Of a stretch of DNA of 64,000 nucleotides, positions 25,777 through 33,284 are shown in pieces. Both the position numbers and the translations under genes were made by a program. Position 1 is the stretch's first letter; each line of letters starts with the position of its first letter. Source of the DNA: Clostridiales bacterium (GTDB lineage: Bacteria > Bacillota > Clostridia > Christensenellales > Borkfalkiaceae). The DNA is taken from positions 1 to 64,000 of the forward strand of contig DPQQ01000014.1 of the NCBI GenBank assembly GCA_003538975.1, read 5' to 3'. The notes beneath the pieces were generated by a model. It was given only the letters and a program-made list of their open reading frames with translations, did not search any database and was not told the DNA's origin.

Positions 25777-26385
25777 GTGCGTTTGAAAAAAGGTGCGGGA
25801 GTTTATGATATTTTTGCAAAAGTAATAAACCGTAAAACTCATAAAAAGCTGATAGAGACGATTAAGGGGCTTATTTTGCCAGAAGACGACGTTCTCGAGT
25901 GCGCTTGCGGGACGGGACTTTTGACGGGAGCTATCGCCGAAAATTGTAACAGTCTTGTTGTAACGGATTTTTCCCGGAAGATGATTGAAAAGGCCGAAAA
26001 GAAATACGGCAAATTTGAAAACGTGGAATTCGAACAAGGCAATATTTTGAAAATAGACTATCCGCGAGAGACTTTTGACGTCGTTGTTGCCGCAAACGTA
26101 ATTCATCTTCTTGACGAACCGTATAAAGCGATTTCGGAATTATACAGAGTTTGCAGGGCAGGAGGAAGAATTATTATTCCGACGTACATGAAGGGTGCCG
26201 AAAACGAAAAAAAGAGCAGTCTTTCGGGGACTGCCGACAGAGCGGGAGCGGATCTTAAAAGAGAATTCACTTTGAGTACATACAAACAATTTATTAAAGA
26301 AGCGGGTTTTGACGACGTTTCGTACGAGTGGTGCGACGGTAAAATTCCTTGCGCCGTTGCGATAATAAAAAAAGGTAAAAACTAA
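25777..26385 (+). CDS. Class I SAM-dependent methyltransferase
   Basis: A 202-residue Rossmann-fold methyltransferase of the UbiE/Methyltransf_11 type. Motif I is VLECACGTGLLTGAI at about residues 38-52, the acidic end of strand 2 is VTDFS, and motif post-II is FDVVVAANVIHLLDEP. CRAGGRIIIPTY is the usual strand-5 region. The substrate is unknown. The start codon is GTG at 25777 with AAGGAG 5 bases upstream. The gene stands alone between spacers without obvious operators. Confidence 0.88.
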   Translation: MRLKKGAGVYDIFAKVINRKTHKKLIETIKGLILPEDDVLECACGTGLLTGAIAENCNSLVVTDFSRKMIEKAEKKYGKFENVEFEQGNILKIDYPRETFDVVVAANVIHLLDEPYKAISELYRVCRAGGRIIIPTYMKGAENEKKSSLSGTADRAGADLKREFTLSTYKQFIKEAGFDDVSYEWCDGKIPCAVAIIKKGKN

Positions 26386-26466
26386 GACGGAACCTGTGAT
26401 TGCAGGCCTGATAAATAACCCGGAATAGCGGTAATTTGTATACCGTAATATTGAATAAAGTAAAAT

Positions 26467-26829
26467 ATGAAAAAGTGGTATAACGAAGAATATAAGTTCG
26501 AAATCGAGGTCGTTGGGTATTTACGCGGGGACTCCGCCGAAAATTATTGCAGAAACGGCGAAGAACCCGGAGATAGATACGAATGTACTTATGGTTGCCC
26601 CGTTAATAAAAACGGCTTCGGAATCTGTTCGAAGACGATGACGGAGCTGTTTCCGATAATGGAAGCGGTACGCGCAGGCGGAGACCTAACCAATATCGGC
26701 GGCGAGAGTAAGTATGTGAAAACGATAGTCTGCCCCGACGGATGCGTAATGTTCAGGCTTACCGCGATTCCGCTGGGTAATAAAAACTTTTTTAAAGGGA
26801 AATTTTACGAAAAGCCGAAAAACGAATAA
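26467..26829 (+). CDS. TIGR04076-family small cysteine-rich protein
   Basis: A 120-residue cytosolic protein. The pattern EVVGYLRGDSAENYCRNG, GDRYECTYGCP, GICSKTMTELFPIMEAVRAG and IVCPDGCVMFRLTAI matches the TIGR04076 family as I know it (GD.F.....P.G.C...........GG.......CPDG...F). The conserved Cys residues may bind a metal or redox centre, but function is unknown. Its neighbours are a methyltransferase and an acetyltransferase, giving no pathway hint. Confidence 0.7.
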   Translation: MKKWYNEEYKFEIEVVGYLRGDSAENYCRNGEEPGDRYECTYGCPVNKNGFGICSKTMTELFPIMEAVRAGGDLTNIGGESKYVKTIVCPDGCVMFRLTAIPLGNKNFFKGKFYEKPKNE

Positions 26830-26878
26830 GTTATAGCGTATATTTGTTTTGCGAGTCGTAAAATTCCGTGCGGATAAT

Positions 26879-27547
26879 ATGGATAATTGTGATAAAAACA
26901 TAAAAATAATAAAAATGGATTCCGGGAACACGGTAACGATAAGAAACGAAACGGAAAGCGATTATCGCGCTGTCGAAAACCTTGTGCGGGAATCTTTCTG
27001 GAACGTATATTGTCCCGGTTGTCGCGAGCATTTTGTGCTTAAAAAGATGCGAGAAGATAAAAATTTTATCCGGCAGCTGGACTTTGTTATGGAAATCGAC
27101 GGCGAACCGATCGGACAAATCGTATACGTCGCTTCCGAAGTGGATTGCGGCAACGGGAAAAAGTCGCCCGTTCTCACCTTCGGTCCGATAAGCATAGCGC
27201 CGTCATTCAAACGCAAAGGTTACGGAAAAATGCTTTTGGACTATTCTCTTGATAAAGCAAAGGAATACGGAGCAGCGGCTGTATTTATTACCGGAAATAT
27301 AGATTTTTACGGAAAATCGGGTTTTGTCCCGGCTAAAAGCAAAGGAATAATATATGCCGACGATCCGGATGCAGAGTACTTTTTGGTAAAAGAACTTGAA
27401 GAAGGCTTCCTTGAAAGAAACAAAGGCGTTTACAGAGATCCCGAATGCTATTTTGTGAGTGAAAAATATCCCGAAGAGTTTGAAAAATATGAAAAAACTT
27501 TTCCCGAAAAGACTAAGTTGAAACTACCGGGACAGCTTTTTGACTAA
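26879..27547 (+). CDS. GNAT-family N-acetyltransferase
   Basis: Acetyl-CoA-dependent acyltransferase of about 222 residues. The N-terminal TVTIRNETESDYRAVENLVRE is a typical GNAT beginning. The CoA-binding motif A is ISIAPSFKRKGYGKMLLDY (R-K-G-Y-G-K), followed by ITGNIDFYGKSGFVPA. A CPGCREHFVL segment near residue 40 is conserved in a clostridial GNAT subfamily. Substrate unknown. The start is uncertain: ATG 26879 and ATG 26915 both lack a good ribosome binding site, and a TTG at 26849 is less likely. A terminator follows at 27592. Confidence 0.85.
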   Translation: MDNCDKNIKIIKMDSGNTVTIRNETESDYRAVENLVRESFWNVYCPGCREHFVLKKMREDKNFIRQLDFVMEIDGEPIGQIVYVASEVDCGNGKKSPVLTFGPISIAPSFKRKGYGKMLLDYSLDKAKEYGAAAVFITGNIDFYGKSGFVPAKSKGIIYADDPDAEYFLVKELEEGFLERNKGVYRDPECYFVSEKYPEEFEKYEKTFPEKTKLKLPGQLFD

Positions 27548-27591
27548 GATAAAAATTTTATAATGTTTTTTGGAAAAAATAATTTAAAATT

Positions 27592-27622
27592 AAAAACGAC
27601 TTGTTTTAACGAGCCGTTTTTT
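27592..27622. terminator. Terminator between convergent GNAT and XRE genes
   Basis: AAAAACG at 27592-27598 pairs with CGTTTTTT at 27615-27622, with an inner short CT/AG pairing. Usable in both directions. Confidence 0.6.
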
Positions 27623-27720
27623 GATAAATAAAAATCCGGGTATTATTTTTACCGATTGTTTTGCGGCGATCGGCGACCAGTATAAATTTAAATCCTTTTA
27701 ATATTTTTAATAATATTTGC

Positions 27721-27927
27721 TTAATAATCCTTGCGCCCGGTAAGATAATCGAGATCTTCCGAAAAGTAGTCGGCGATTTTGCAAAGATTTTCAAGTCCGA
27801 TTTCACGCTGACACAAAAGGTATCTCGAGAGCGTTTGTTGCGGAATACCTATCTTTTTTGCGACGGAACTTACTGATTCGTCCTTTATCAGTTCTTTAAG
27901 CCTTTCTGCAAATTTTTCCGTATACAT
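27721..27927 (-). CDS. Second small XRE-family repressor
   Basis: A 68-residue helix-turn-helix protein. KFAERLKELIKDESVSSVAKKIGIPQQTLSRYLLCQRE is the HTH, followed by LENLCKIADYFSEDLDYLTGRKDY, the same layout as the repressor at 5064 but clearly diverged. AAGGGGAT lies upstream of the ATG. Two ACACC-N4-GG(C/T)GT palindromes lie in the divergent region to the gene at 28029, one next to this gene's candidate -10, so it probably represses itself and the TM2 gene. Confidence 0.87.
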   Translation of the reverse strand: MYTEKFAERLKELIKDESVSSVAKKIGIPQQTLSRYLLCQREIGLENLCKIADYFSEDLDYLTGRKDY

Positions 27928-27958
27928 TTATATCTTTATCCCCTTTTTTACCGATATT

Positions 27959-27972
27959 ACACCAAACGGCGT
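27959..27972. promoter_or_regulatory. Operator 1 of the second XRE module
   Basis: ACACC-AAAC-GGCGT, a 5-base arm palindrome with one mismatch, next to the minus-strand TAATAT (27959-27954) of the XRE gene. Confidence 0.55.
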
Positions 27973-27979
27973 AAAATAT

Positions 27980-28007
27980 TTGACATTACACCAATCGGTG
28001 TGATAAT
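27980..28007 (+). promoter_or_regulatory. Promoter of the TM2 gene
   Basis: TTGACA at 27980-27985 and GATAAT at 28002-28007, spacer 16. The operator at 27988-28001 fills the space between the two hexamers. Confidence 0.65.
27988..28001. promoter_or_regulatory. Operator 2 of the second XRE module
   Basis: ACACC-AATC-GGTGT, a perfect-arm palindrome, lies exactly between -35 and -10 of the 28029 promoter. The distance to operator 1 is 29 bases centre to centre. Confidence 0.65.
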
Positions 28008-28028
28008 ATAAGAATAGGAGGAAAGATT

Positions 28029-28361
28029 ATGTATTGTAAATTTTGCGGAAATCGGATCGCTGACGATTGCGTGGTTTGCCCGGAATGCGGTAAACAACTT
28101 AAAGAATTGAAAGCTGAAACGCCGAATATAGCAAACAACCAAAACAGCGAACCTCAAAAGGTTGTTGTTTACAGAAAGGTAGTAAACAAGTGGGTTGCGT
28201 TGGTTTTATGTATTGTTTTAGGAGTGTTCGGCGCACATAAGTTTTACGAAAATCGTGTTAAAATCGGACTGGTTTATCTTTGTACGCTCGGATTCTTCGG
28301 TGTAGGCTGGATTATAGATATACTTTTAATCGCGTTAAAGCCTAATCCTTATTATGTTTAA
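28029..28361 (+). CDS. Zinc-ribbon plus TM2-domain membrane protein
   Basis: A 110-residue protein. The N-terminus is a zinc ribbon (MYCKFCGNRI and CVVCPECGKQ, four Cys). After a polar linker, residues about 55-105 form the TM2 domain: two helices with the signature LGVFGAHKFYENRVKIGLVYL and GFFGVGWIIDILLI. TM2 proteins are small membrane proteins of unclear function. AGGAGG precedes the start. Its promoter is overlapped by an operator of the adjacent XRE protein, so it is probably the regulated target. A terminator follows at 28479. Confidence 0.92.
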   Translation: MYCKFCGNRIADDCVVCPECGKQLKELKAETPNIANNQNSEPQKVVVYRKVVNKWVALVLCIVLGVFGAHKFYENRVKIGLVYLCTLGFFGVGWIIDILLIALKPNPYYV

Positions 28362-28717
28362 ACTTGTTGAATCTGAAAATAAAACTTATAAAATCGGTTT
28401 TGCCTTTGGCTATAAAAATTTGCGGCATTTATCCGAAAAATAAATTGTAAGAAGTAAAAATCATAATTTTACAAGATGAAAAGTCGGCGTGTTTGTCGGC
28501 TTTTTTATTTGCGTTTTTTTTGCTGAAAATTCATAAAAATTTTGGTAGCCGTTTTTTTGTTTTTTAAGACAAGAACATTTACGGGTTGGAACTTTTGGCT
28601 ATTTGAATATATCTAAGATTATTTTTGAAAAATTAGCGTAGCCAACCAAAGAGTAAGAAAATCTCAATATTTTACAAAATTCGCATAGAAAGCATTAAAA
28701 AAATAAAAAAATTTTAA
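28362..28717. other. Intergenic region after TM2 gene
   Basis: It holds a terminator at 28479-28506; the rest up to the DtxR-like operator at 28718 is AT-rich with no gene seen. Confidence 0.5.
28479..28506 (+). terminator. Terminator of the TM2 gene
   Basis: AAAAGTCGGC at 28479-28488 pairs with GTCGGCTTTT from 28495 (two G-U pairs) and continues into T6. Confidence 0.65.
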
Positions 28718-28733
28718 GTTAGTTATTGCTAAC
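28718..28733. promoter_or_regulatory. Candidate metal-regulator operator GTTAG-N6-CTAAC
   Basis: The inverted repeat overlaps the -35 of the following gene, a DtxR/MntR-type regulator. The half-sites TTAG and CTAA recall the DtxR/IdeR box (TTAGGTTAGSCTAACCTAA). Autoregulation is inferred. Confidence 0.45.
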
Positions 28734-28754
28734 GCAAGAAAAAAGTGATATAAT
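28726..28754 (+). promoter_or_regulatory. Promoter of the DtxR-like gene
   Basis: TTGCTA at 28726-28731 and TATAAT at 28749-28754, spacer 17, with TG before the -10. Confidence 0.6.
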
Positions 28755-28779
28755 ACTATAAAATGACGGAGAAGCGAGA

Positions 28780-29160
28780 ATGAATTATAACGAATCTCAG
28801 GAAATGTATCTTGAAACTATATTAAGATTATGCTCGAAAAAAGCGGACGTCCATTCTATCGACGTTGCCGAAGAGCTTAATTACAGCAAGCCGAGCGTTT
28901 CGAGAGCTATGGGCATACTTAAGAAAGACGGATATATCGAAATGAATAAAAACGGCAAGCTGACTCTTACCGAAGCCGGCAAAATGAAGGCTGAAAAGAT
29001 TTTTACCCGCCATAAGATTCTTACGGAAGCTCTTAAAGATCTCGGAGTCGAAGACAGATCCGCCGAAGAAAACGCCTGCCGTATAGAACACGTTATTACC
29101 GACGACGTAATCGAAGCGATAGAAGCTCGAATTTTAGACGGCGAAAGAGATAAGAAATAA
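28780..29160 (+). CDS. DtxR/MntR-family metal-dependent transcriptional regulator
   Basis: A 126-residue regulator. The N-terminal winged helix (YLETILRLCSKKADVHSIDVAE, then YSKPSVSRAMGILKKDGYIEM) and the dimerisation/metal domain (RHKILTEALKDLGVEDRSAEENACRIEHVIT) are characteristic of DtxR/MntR. Likely metal ligands include the His and Glu residues of RHKIL, EENACRIEH and the N-terminal E/H positions. It lacks the SH3-like C-terminal domain, as do MntR and short Fe regulators, so iron or manganese sensing cannot be separated. No metal transporter is adjacent. The promoter carries a dyad that looks like its own operator. Confidence 0.9.
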   Translation: MNYNESQEMYLETILRLCSKKADVHSIDVAEELNYSKPSVSRAMGILKKDGYIEMNKNGKLTLTEAGKMKAEKIFTRHKILTEALKDLGVEDRSAEENACRIEHVITDDVIEAIEARILDGERDKK

Positions 29161-29580
29161 CTTATTTTAACGCGATTATAAAAACAACGCATGTAATTTT
29201 ACGATAACCGACAGAATGCGGAATTTTTCCGCGTTCTGTTTTTTATTTGCTTACATTTTATAAAAATGAGTAATTTACTACTTGTTTTTAATGATATAAA
29301 TGTTGTGCAACATATGTATTTTATTAAATTACGTACGTTATTTTATTTTTATAAAGGATTTTAGTTTTTTGCGTGTATAATAATCGGATAAATTGAAATG
29401 CGGCTTAAGTCGTTTATGCGCAGACCGGTTACGGACATTTTTCCGAAAGATTGCTTTTTTAACAGGCGATAGTCTGCGGTCGCTGTTTACGTAAAGCTTT
29501 TTATTATACGAACGAAGCTCCCGTCAAGGTTTATTCGGTGGTTTTTGCGGCTTTTATTTAGCGTAATCTTTTTCATTTTC
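29161..29580. other. Intergenic region after the DtxR-like gene
   Basis: Contains the terminator at 29211-29244 and the dyad ATGTTG-TG-CAACAT at 29300-29313. No ORF is supported. Confidence 0.5.
29211..29244 (+). terminator. Terminator of the DtxR-like gene
   Basis: ACAGAATGCGGAA at 29211-29223 pairs with TTCCGCGTTCTGT at 29227-29239 (one G-U), followed by a T run. Confidence 0.85.
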
Positions 29581-29609
29581 TTGCTTTATAAAGACAATAG
29601 CTATATAAT
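29581..29609 (+). promoter_or_regulatory. Promoter of the MBL-fold gene
   Basis: TTGCTT at 29581-29586 and TATAAT at 29604-29609, spacer 17. Confidence 0.5.
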
Positions 29610-29669
29610 ATTATTAAAATAAACTTTAACATCGGCGTTAAAAACGCCGTGAACAAAAGGACGAACCAT

Positions 29670-30512
29670 ATGAAGATAAAATATCTCGGCACGGCGGCTT
29701 TCGAAGGAATACCCGCTATGTTTTGTAATTGCGAAGTCTGCAAAAACGCTTTCAAGCTCGGCGGAAAGAATATAAGAACGCGTTCATCCGCGCTTATAAA
29801 CGACGATCTTCTGATAGACTTCAACCCCGATACCGAAATTCATTATCAGACGTATCGTTTTGATATGGATAAAATAGACAACTGCCTTATAACGCACGAT
29901 CATAACGATCATTTCTATCCCGAAGACGCGCTTATGGCGGGCAACGACTACGCTAAACAGAATAAACACAAAATGACTTACTGGGCGGGAAGAGCAGCGA
30001 TAAGACACGCGGTTATCGTGGAATACGGCGACGGCGGTCCGCAGAACTTCGAAAACGTTATAGGGCTTAAGGAAGTCGAAGCGTACAAGACCTATAAGAT
30101 CGGCAAGTACGACGTTCTTGTGTTAAAGGCGAACCATCAGGCTGAAACCACGCCGCTCTTTTACGCAATATCGGACGGTAAAAAGAAACTTTTATACGCG
30201 CATGATTCGGGATACTTTTTTGAAGAAACGTGGCAGGCTCTTAAAGAATTCGCAAAAACGGGCAAGTTCGATCTCGTTTCGTGCGACTGCACCGGAGCCC
30301 TTCAGAAGAATTGGAGAGACCATCACCTTTCATACGACGTCGATCTTGAAATTTTTGGTCGTATGAAAAAAGAAGGCATCGCGGACGAAAATACAAAATT
30401 CGTGGTAAATCACTTTTCGCATAACGGCGGAGCAAATTACGACGACTTAAAACCCATCGCGGATAAAGACGGCGTCATCGTTTCGTACGACGGACTCGAA
30501 ATTGAATTTTAA
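29670..30512 (+). CDS. PhnP-like MBL-fold metallohydrolase
   Basis: A 280-residue metallo-beta-lactamase-fold hydrolase. It opens with MKIKYLGTAAFEGIPAMFC and a CNCEVCKNA element, as in PhnP-like phosphodiesterases. The metal site THDHNDHF is the HxHxDH variant. Further ligands are likely in LKANHQAE, LYAHDSG and VVNHFSHNG. The substrate is probably a cyclic or diester phosphate, but this is not certain. ATG 29670 with AAAGGA upstream is preferred to GTG 29649. A glycerophosphodiester phosphodiesterase gene follows on the same strand. Confidence 0.85.
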   Translation: MKIKYLGTAAFEGIPAMFCNCEVCKNAFKLGGKNIRTRSSALINDDLLIDFNPDTEIHYQTYRFDMDKIDNCLITHDHNDHFYPEDALMAGNDYAKQNKHKMTYWAGRAAIRHAVIVEYGDGGPQNFENVIGLKEVEAYKTYKIGKYDVLVLKANHQAETTPLFYAISDGKKKLLYAHDSGYFFEETWQALKEFAKTGKFDLVSCDCTGALQKNWRDHHLSYDVDLEIFGRMKKEGIADENTKFVVNHFSHNGGANYDDLKPIADKDGVIVSYDGLEIEF

Positions 30513-30621
30513 TTTGAGCGGCGGTAGCTTCCGTTGTCCGTTAAAAAAATTTTAAGATTAAATGAGACGGAAGCCGAACCGTAATAACGTAATAAAGAGA
30601 TTTGATAATAAGGAGAAAATA

Positions 30622-31368
30622 GTGAAATATCAGGCGCACAGGGGGGTAAGCTCGGACGCTCCCGAAAACACGATGCCCGCATTCGAAATGGCGGCGAAAG
30701 AAGGATACGGTATTATCGAAACCGATCCGTCGGTAACCAAAGACGGCAAAGTTATATTGTTCCACGACAGAACGATAAAAAGAACGCTGCGGATAAACGG
30801 CAACGTTCCCGAACTCAATACGCCGATAACCGAGCTTACGTATGGCGAAGTGTTAAAATACGACGCGGGATTATTTAAGGGCGAAGCGTTTAAGGGAACG
30901 AAGGTTCCGCTTCTTAAGGAGCTTTTAGATTTTGCCGAAACGGTTAAAATCCCCGTTAAAATAGACAATAAAATTTTTAATTTTACCGAAGAAGACAGAT
31001 CAAAAGTTTACGACGTATTGAATTCTTCTTCCGCGGAGATAGGTATTACTTGCCAGAAAGTCGATTTCGTACGCGACGCGATGAAGCATGTAAAAACCGC
31101 TGAAATTCATTACGACGGAGAAATTACCGAAGAAATACTTAAAACGCTTTCTGATGAGTGCGCAGGCAAGAACCTTACGGTATGGGTGCCGATAAAGAAC
31201 AGACTTACGACTTGGGTAAGCGTGCCTTTTGCGGACGAAAAGCTTTCATCTCTCGTTAAAAAGTATGCGAGACTCGGGCTGTGGATATTGGAATCCGAAG
31301 AAGACTTAGCAGCGGCTAAAGCTTTGAACGCCGATATAATCGAAACGACGGGCAGCTTAAAACCGTAA
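30622..31368 (+). CDS. Glycerophosphodiester phosphodiesterase (GDPD family)
   Basis: A cytosolic enzyme of about 248 residues hydrolysing glycerophosphodiesters to glycerol-3-phosphate and an alcohol. Catalytic motifs are visible: AHRG with PENT close behind, GIIETD, and LFHDRTIKRT (His and Asp of the general acid/base pair). Without a signal peptide it is likely the intracellular UgpQ-like type. Start GTG 30622 is chosen because AGGAGA lies 5 bases before it; an ATG at 30562 would add 20 unconserved residues. It may act with the preceding MBL hydrolase on phosphodiester turnover; that is inference. Confidence 0.88.
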   Translation: MKYQAHRGVSSDAPENTMPAFEMAAKEGYGIIETDPSVTKDGKVILFHDRTIKRTLRINGNVPELNTPITELTYGEVLKYDAGLFKGEAFKGTKVPLLKELLDFAETVKIPVKIDNKIFNFTEEDRSKVYDVLNSSSAEIGITCQKVDFVRDAMKHVKTAEIHYDGEITEEILKTLSDECAGKNLTVWVPIKNRLTTWVSVPFADEKLSSLVKKYARLGLWILESEEDLAAAKALNADIIETTGSLKP

Positions 31369-31550
31369 CGATATAACGATACCTGTATCGCCGAAACCGA
31401 ACTATATTCAATAAAAATCGGTTTGTATCGATACGGATTGTATAACGTATCGTCGAACAACTGCCGCGCGGCATAAAATAAAGCGACCTGTGTCTGCGAA
31501 ATATGATCGCATAACAGCGCTAAGAATAAGACAAAAAAAGAGGTTACCTA

Positions 31551-33284
31551 ATGTTTAAGCTTACAAGATTTTTGAAAGGTTACAGAATAAAAACGGTCTT
31601 CGGACCGTTTTTCAAACTGATCGAAGCGGTGTTCGAACTGATAACTCCGCTCGTTGTCGCCTGGGTTATCGACACGGCTATTCCTATGGGACAGGCGGGC
31701 GATTATTCGGGGCTTATTTACGGCGGACTTATAATTTTAGGATTAGGAGTACTGGGGCTTGCGTTCGCTCTTACGGCGCAGTTTTTCGCAAGCCGTGCTT
31801 CGCTCGGATTCGGAACTAATTTAAGAAAAGAACTTTATGAACATATAAATACCTTTTCTTATGCCGAACTCGACAAATTTTCGACCACGTCGCTCATAAC
31901 GAGACTCACTACCGACGTAAATCAGGCGCAGCAAGCGGTCGCGATGTTTATAAGGCTTATTCTGCGCGCGCCTTTTATAACTGTCGGCGCGATAGTTATG
32001 GCGATGATAGTCAACTTAAAGCTCTCGCTCATATTCGTTATTTCGGCTCTTATAATCGGCGCGGCTTTATGGCTTATAACGTCGCTTTCGATGCCGAAGT
32101 ATAAAGAAGTGCAGGGAAGACTCGACGACGTTTCGAGACTGACGAGAGAAAATCTCGCCGGCGCGAGAGTCGTGAGAGCTTTCGGCGCGGAAGAAAGAGA
32201 AAAGAAAAACTTCGATACCGCTTCCGAAAAGTTGTCGTCGTCTTCGATAAAAGTCGGCGCGATTTCGGCGGTGCTTAATCCGCTTACTTACGCGGTACTG
32301 AATTTAGCGGTAATCGCCATTTTGTATTTCGGTGGAAAAACCGTTTATTACGGAGACCTTACTCAGGGCAAGATCATAGCTCTCGTCAACTACATGACGC
32401 AGATTCTGAACGCAATGGTGGTATTCGCAAACCTTCTAATCACATTCACCAAAGCGTCCGCTTCCGCCGCAAGAATAAACGAAGTATTCGCGGTAACCAC
32501 GTCTATGAAAGAAGGCACGGGCGCAACGCCGGACTTTAATCAGCCCGCGGTGAAGATGGAAAACGTTTCGTTCAGATACGCTTCGTCTTCGGTCGATTCG
32601 CTCGAACATATCACGCTCACTGCTCTTAAAGGGCAGAGCGTAGGTGTTCTCGGCGGCACGGGCAGCGGAAAAACAACGCTCGTAAGCCTTATCTCGAGAC
32701 TTTACGACGCGACGGAAGGTTACGTCAGCATATTCGGCAACGACGTTAAAGATTACAACAATGCGGAACTTCGCAAAATCTTCGGAGTGGTGCCGCAGAA
32801 GGCCGTTCTTTTCAACGGCACCGTGAGAGAAAATATGCTCTGGGGCGATCAAAACGCTTCGGACGAAGATATTTTAAGCGCGCTCGAAACGGCGCAGGCG
32901 AAAGACTTCGTGCTGGAAAAGAAGGGAGGGCTGGACTTTGTCGTAGAGCAGGACGGCAAAAACCTTTCGGGCGGACAGAGGCAAAGGCTGACGATTGCGA
33001 GAGCGCTTGTCGCCAAACCGGAAATACTTATTCTGGACGACAGTTCGAGCGCGCTGGACTTTGCGACCGACGCTAAATTAAGAAAGGCTTTGGGCGTTCT
33101 TCGCGAAGAACGGGGGCTTACAACCGTTACCGTTTCGCAGAGAGCGACGAGCGTAATGCACTGCGATATAATAGTCGTTCTCGACGACGGAAAGATCGTC
33201 GGAACGGGCACGCACGACGAGCTTATGGAATCGAGCGAAGTCTACCGCGAAATATTCCGTTCGCAGAACAAGGAGGATAAATAA
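31551..33284 (+). CDS. ABC exporter subunit A (degenerate ATPase site)
   Basis: A 577-residue half-transporter: six membrane helices (about 1-310) and an ATPase domain. Walker A is GGTGSGKTT, the signature is canonical LSGGQRQR, but Walker B ends in ILILDDSSSALD (Asp for the catalytic Glu) and the H-loop is VSQRATS (Gln for His). These are the marks of the degenerate subunit of heterodimeric exporters such as TM287/288, LmrCD and BmrCD. The partner starts directly after its stop codon. RBS is GAGGTTACC. Substrate unknown; drugs, lipids or peptides are exported by relatives. Confidence 0.93.
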   Translation: MFKLTRFLKGYRIKTVFGPFFKLIEAVFELITPLVVAWVIDTAIPMGQAGDYSGLIYGGLIILGLGVLGLAFALTAQFFASRASLGFGTNLRKELYEHINTFSYAELDKFSTTSLITRLTTDVNQAQQAVAMFIRLILRAPFITVGAIVMAMIVNLKLSLIFVISALIIGAALWLITSLSMPKYKEVQGRLDDVSRLTRENLAGARVVRAFGAEEREKKNFDTASEKLSSSSIKVGAISAVLNPLTYAVLNLAVIAILYFGGKTVYYGDLTQGKIIALVNYMTQILNAMVVFANLLITFTKASASAARINEVFAVTTSMKEGTGATPDFNQPAVKMENVSFRYASSSVDSLEHITLTALKGQSVGVLGGTGSGKTTLVSLISRLYDATEGYVSIFGNDVKDYNNAELRKIFGVVPQKAVLFNGTVRENMLWGDQNASDEDILSALETAQAKDFVLEKKGGLDFVVEQDGKNLSGGQRQRLTIARALVAKPEILILDDSSSALDFATDAKLRKALGVLREERGLTTVTVSQRATSVMHCDIIVVLDDGKIVGTGTHDELMESSEVYREIFRSQNKEDK

